Part shown: positions 60,515 through 64,000 of the stretch, one piece after another | Position numbering within the stretch: the first letter of the stretch is position 1 | Layout: each line of letters begins with the position of its first letter | Assembly (NCBI RefSeq): GCF_026212465.1 | Contig: NC_080055.1 | Location: 20,226,569 to 20,290,568, forward strand | Reading direction: 5' to 3' | DNA: 64,000 nucleotides | Source of the DNA: Amaranthus tricolor | Lineage: Eukaryota; Streptophyta; Magnoliopsida; Caryophyllales; Amaranthaceae | Program-made: the position numbers and the translations under genes | The notes under the pieces: generated by a model | Told to the model about the DNA's origin: nothing | Database searches by the model: none | Seen by the model: only the letters and a program-made list of their open reading frames with translations

Positions 60515-60599
60515 TAATAACAGAAATCGACTTCGAGAAAATCCAGTGAAAGAAATTAGAGGTTCATGAAACAATAGCACATGAAGCAAAAGTACATTA

Positions 60600-60870
60600 A
60601 CAGTAAAATTAAGGATCAAGTTTTTTCATTGAGACAGTAGCGAAAGTGGAGAATGGTGGTAAAGAAGGTTGAAAATGGAAATGAAGATGATGGTAGCGGC
60701 GGTGCCGCGAAGGAGGAGGATGATGACGGTGGATGGCCAAGAAAACTTCGGGGGCTGGACTGCTAGTGGTCTCTGGTTCTAACCAGGGCAAGAGAAGAAC
60801 GAATGAAATCAAGGTACAACGGGAAAACATAAATTCGCGTGGTCTCACCGGCGTATGTTCTTATATTGAT
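60600..60870 (-). promoter_or_regulatory. PPR gene core promoter and leader with 79-codon uORF
   Basis: On the minus strand, CAATATAAGAAC (~60860-60870) is a TATA-like element. Downstream sequence is clearly more GC-rich than the surroundings, as expected of a transcribed leader. It contains an open frame from 60848 to 60609 (MRPREFMFSRCTLISF..., His/Pro-rich middle HRHHPPPSRHRRYHHLHFHF) that ends ~95 bases before the main start. It is either an upstream ORF or fortuitous. No intron joins it in frame to exon 1 by eye. Confidence 0.45.
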
Positions 60871-60997
60871 TGAATAAACCAATTAATATTTTTTTTTTAA
60901 AGAATAATCCAATTATTGCATAAATTCTGTGTTTTGCAATCGTCTCCCATTAATTTCACAAGTTGACCAATTATATAGACTCATCTATACAAACAAT

Positions 60998-61512
60998 ATT
61001 AGAAAAATTGAAAATATAAAACAAATAAGTATTTTTAACAAAAGAAATAAAAAAATATTTTGGGTAAACTTAATTCCAAAAATAAGCGTCTTTATGTCCG
61101 AGCCTAAGGTCAGTATGTTCGCAGTTACTAATAGCGAACAAAAAAATTAGTCAAAATTGTTTATTCGCAGTTATTAACTGTGAAGAAAAGAGAGGCAATG
61201 TCAGAACGTTAGATGGGACAAAAAAATGAAAATCATGTTTGTTCGCAGTTAGTAATTGACAACAAACGTTGCTTCCCTATTTTGTCTCATCTAACTTTAT
61301 GACATTGTCTCTCTTTTGTTCGCAGTTAATAACTGCGAACAAACATTTTTGACTTTTTTTGACCAACTTTTTGTTCGCTGTTGATAACTGTGAACATATC
61401 TGACCTTAGCCTCGGACATAGAGACGCTTATTTTTGAAATTAAGTTTACCCGAAGCTTATTTTTAATTTCTTTTGTTAAACATAATTATTTGTTTCAAAT
61501 TTTCAAAAAAAT
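60998..61512. mobile_element. Foldback MULE-like element related to 37265-38016
   Basis: Two ~245-bp inverted arms meet at ~61255. Outer text AAATAAGCGTCTTTATGTCC mirrors GGACATAGAGACGCTTATTT. GTTCGCAGTTACTAATAGCG / TTCGCAGTTATTAACTG units take the place of the CGCTGTTACTAACAGCG palindromes of the 37-kb element, and TTTGGGTAAACTTAATTCCA replaces GGCCAAACTTTATTCCCAAA. So it is a relative with its own arm sequence and no captured insert. I could not find a convincing target duplication. Confidence 0.7.
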
Positions 61513-62175
61513 TTGGGTGTTTGCGGTCGGGGTTCGGATCGGATAAATCAATTGAAAACGGAGGGAGTCTATTTATTTATTTAGTTTGGTGTGTCTTTTA
61601 ATTTTACTACAATTTATTTTAGACGACAATGCAATTTTTTATTTTAAACATTATGTTAAGCTACAATATTTAAATTTGAAAAAACATTTTATAACTCTAT
61701 TAATTAAATAAGTTACTTATTTTCAATTCCGATAAACATGTAGCCTGAATTTAAGTTATTTAATATTTACTTATTTGCTTTAGTAATGTACAATGTATGT
61801 AAGCCAAAAGCTTAAATTCTGAAATCGAGCTTAAAAAATTTGAGTTGCTTCCCATATTGAAAAATTTAGAAGACGAGAAATGAAACACCTAAAAAAGCAT
61901 ATACTATTTGAGTTTCAATTGGATATATATCATTTTCATTTTTCGATTTTTTATTACCCTCTTAGTCTTTAAGTTCTCATTCTTTCAATCTCTTTAAGTG
62001 CCAGATTACATTATCTAATCTCTCAATCTCAATCTTATATATTTTAGTGTTCTTTGAACTTTTTATTCCGTACATTTTAGAAGTATTAAACCTAAACACG
62101 AATCCGATCCAAAGTAATTATTTTATGGTGCATAAGATAGACCTCCGCATAGTATCGTGTGGTGTATGTCATGGT
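61513..62175. other. Intergenic DNA upstream of the plus-strand gene
   Basis: AT-rich, no coding sequence seen. It includes GGAGGGAGTCTATTTATTTA near 61560, a possible Stowaway end. It probably holds the upstream promoter region of the gene starting at 62269. Confidence 0.4.
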
Positions 62176-62180
62176 TGTCC

Positions 62181-62192
62181 TCTCTATAAATC
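62181..62192 (+). promoter_or_regulatory. TATA-like box for the gene at 62269
   Basis: CTCTCTATAAATCG places a TATAAA core about 83 bases before the ATG at 62269, a usual distance for a short plant leader. Confidence 0.5.
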
Positions 62193-62268
62193 GTGTCTTC
62201 GTGTGTTAAAGAAAAGTCGTGCGTAAATCGACCCAAATTGAAAGCTACCGAACTTTGCCCGGTGAAAA

Positions 62269-62348
62269 ATGTCTTCTACAGCAAGAGATAGAAGAAACGT
62301 ATTGGAGTCTGATTTGAAGAAAAGGAAGATCAACCCACCACCTCGAAG
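62269..62348 (+). CDS. First coding exon of an unidentified host gene (partial)
   Basis: The ATG at 62269 opens a frame of 26 codons plus two bases, reading MSSTARDRRNVLESDLKKRK followed by INPPPR. It ends at a good donor, CTCGAAG|GTAATTTG. Composition is Arg/Lys-rich and coding-like, and a TATA-like box lies just upstream. The N-terminus looks nuclear or basic rather than organellar, but I do not recognise the protein. No second exon could be found in the remaining 1.6 kb, which is repeat sequence, so the gene either continues beyond the window or was cut by insertions. Confidence 0.5.
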
Positions 62349-62607
62349 GTAATTTGTCTATCTCTTACTGTTTTCAATTCATTCGTTGTCATTTAGGGTT
62401 TCTTGTCACACATTCCTGTACCATTATTATGATAAACCTGTTTATTGCATCATAAATTGTGACTTAGAAATTGGGTCCAACGTCGAACACTAACTCTAGC
62501 ACCTGAGTTCTTATAGTAATGAGCATGGACATGAATTCATCATACACTAAAAGAAATCTGGTATTTCATGCTCGAAATGCAAGGGTTTGTGGGTTTTGAT
62601 GAAGAAC

Positions 62608-63190
62608 AAATGGGTTAAAGAAGACACAAAAACAGAGCAACACAAGAGAAGAACAACACACAAAGATGATTATGAGGTATCTATGGATACCTCCCCTCAA
62701 AACAAGTTTAGTTTTATTAGTTTACCCAATAATACATTAATGATAAACCTCACACAACCTTTGAGAACACTCTTGCAAAGAGGACCTCACTTTTAATGGT
62801 GGTCTCTCACAAACGACTAATACAAGAACTCTATTGGAATGAACCCTAGTTGCTTCTAGTGTATTAGACTCTCTCAATGCTTTCTAGTGATATTCTAAGA
62901 CTCTCTTATGTAGCCTATAACATATTAGAAATTCCTTGCTCTACAAGCCAAAATCCCGCACCCCATTTTGGATGACCTGCTGCCTGCTCGAACGAGTTGA
63001 TGAACTGCCCGAACGAGCGGCAGGTTGGCAGCAGCTACTGATCTTTGCGCGTTGCTGCCATGTCTTGCATCGTTTAAGGCACACCTCAAGGCCCTCTTTG
63101 AATGCTCTCTTGCCTTATTCAAGTCATGCCATGTCTTCCCAAAAGCTCTCAAATTCATAAACACATCAAGTATCTAAACTTTCAATCCTT
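62608..63190. repeat. Unclassified dispersed repeat, copy 1
   Basis: Shares order and phrases with 63533-64000: ACCTCCCCTCAAAACAAGTT / CCTTCCCCTCAAACTATGTT, ATACATTAATGATAAACCTC / ATACATCAATGAATAAACCT, GGAATGAACCCTAG / GGTATTAACCCTAG. It ends in a GC-richer part with two CCGAACGAG/TCGAACGAG words. Direct orientation and ~900-bp spacing would suit two LTRs, but no PBS or polypurine tract was found. Open frames over it are not convincing. Confidence 0.55.
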
Positions 63191-63532
63191 CATAACTCAT
63201 GTCACTCACATCTTCGTTCTCAAGTGTGCAAGATAGTGCATGAGCAATGAGGTGATCAAACCCATTATCAACACCATGAGAGTTGGCTCTTGCTTTAACA
63301 ATGCTATTATTGTGATAAGTTTAGTATTTAATGAGTGATGCAAAATGAATTACCAATTTTTTAGATCCTATGTATTTTGAAAGTTTTACCTCGAGGGTCC
63401 TTAATTTAAAGCTATACGGTCGTACACTAATGGTCGAACGTCTTCTATCCCTCTCCAGAGAACCATAGCCACCTCTCATGTAACTTTCATAAACAAAGTG
63501 TGAAATGAAAGTGATTAGGACTCTAACACGTG

Positions 63533-64000
63533 AAGAAAAAGAAGAAAAACACAAGAAAAATTGAACAACATTAATGGATCAAATACACAACAATATAATG
63601 AGGTATTTTACATACCTTCCCCTCAAACTATGTTTACTCTCATTAATGGATTTAAGAATACATCAATGAATAAACCTCTTACACTTGAAAACATGCTCTC
63701 AAATTTATAGATCCCACCTTTATTGGAGATCACCCTCAACAATAATACAATGAAGATGAAAAACTCTTTTGGTATTAACCCTAGCCTCATCTCAATGTAT
63801 TAGCCCCTTCACTTGCTTTCTAATGAAGTTCAAAGCCCTTGTATAATGCTTACAACCTATTAAAACAACCCTAGCATGTAGGCACCTTGCAGCTAAAGGA
63901 AAAACCAAAAACTTGAAAACGACATTTTGCCTTCGGAACTGTTTGCTCGAGCAAGGAAGGATCATGCTCTTTTTCACAACAAATGTGAAATGAGCAATCG
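63533..64000. repeat. Unclassified dispersed repeat, copy 2 (runs off the window)
   Basis: Diverged direct copy of 62608-63190. It ends in TGTTTGCTCGAGCAAGGAAG, corresponding to the CTCGAACGAG region of copy 1, and continues past the window edge. The intervening 63190-63530 has no recognisable gene; the open frame at 63321-63554 (minus) has no support. Confidence 0.5.

Overview
This window looks like nuclear DNA from a eudicot plant. It is strongly AT-rich, has split genes with GT-AG introns, and carries dense plant-type transposable elements: CACTA/En-Spm, MULE, hAT, Stowaway MITEs, RTE-type LINEs, Copia elements, solo LTRs and a TRIM. I cannot fix the species from sequence alone. Only two loci look like host genes; nearly everything else is repeats in various stages of decay.

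Layout. 1-4.1 kb: intergenic DNA with a 5'-truncated minus-strand RTE LINE. 4.1-17.05 kb: a three-layer nest. A 5'-truncated RTE LINE flanked by an 11-bp target duplication (GAAATAAATAA) was hit by a 10,241-bp CACTA element (4444-14684, 3-bp duplication AAT) and by a 1.58-kb solo LTR (14922-16505, duplication CCCCG). The CACTA carries an internally deleted TNP2 transposase gene and a second, 11-exon gene that joins a Ptta/En-Spm-type region to a Ulp1-like (C48) cysteine protease domain. The largest intron of that gene holds a 728-bp tandem array. 17-27 kb: intergenic DNA with microsatellites, a 228-bp TRIM (23225-23452), a 911-bp non-autonomous hAT-like element (24115-25025) and Stowaway MITEs. 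27.6-34.5 kb: a Copia gag remnant, LINE scraps and two CACTA-type MITEs. 34.9-39.8 kb: a Copia element in two complementary, oppositely oriented halves, with a 752-bp Pack-MULE-like element (37265-38016) inside one half. 42.2-47.0 kb: a duplicated MITE block and a 4-kb element with ~330-bp inverted termini, itself invaded by LTR-type sequence.

48.7-60.9 kb (minus strand): the one clear host gene. It has six exons encoding a 291-aa organelle-type PPR protein resembling Arabidopsis At4g18975, with introns swollen to 6.8 kb and 3.3 kb by MITEs and LTR pieces, including a solo LTR at 54511-56210. About 1.7 kb upstream, on the opposite strand, a TATA-like box and a short first exon (62269-62348) mark the start of a second, unidentified host gene. 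The far right end holds two diverged direct copies of an unclassified repeat.

Most notable: the CACTA element's Ulp1-type second gene and its intronic 169/728-bp satellite-like array, whose unit resembles single-copy DNA elsewhere in the same element; the Pack-MULE-like element with a coding-like insert; and the split-inverted Copia element. All exon boundaries come from reading frames and splice consensus by eye. No alignment, expression data or database search was available.
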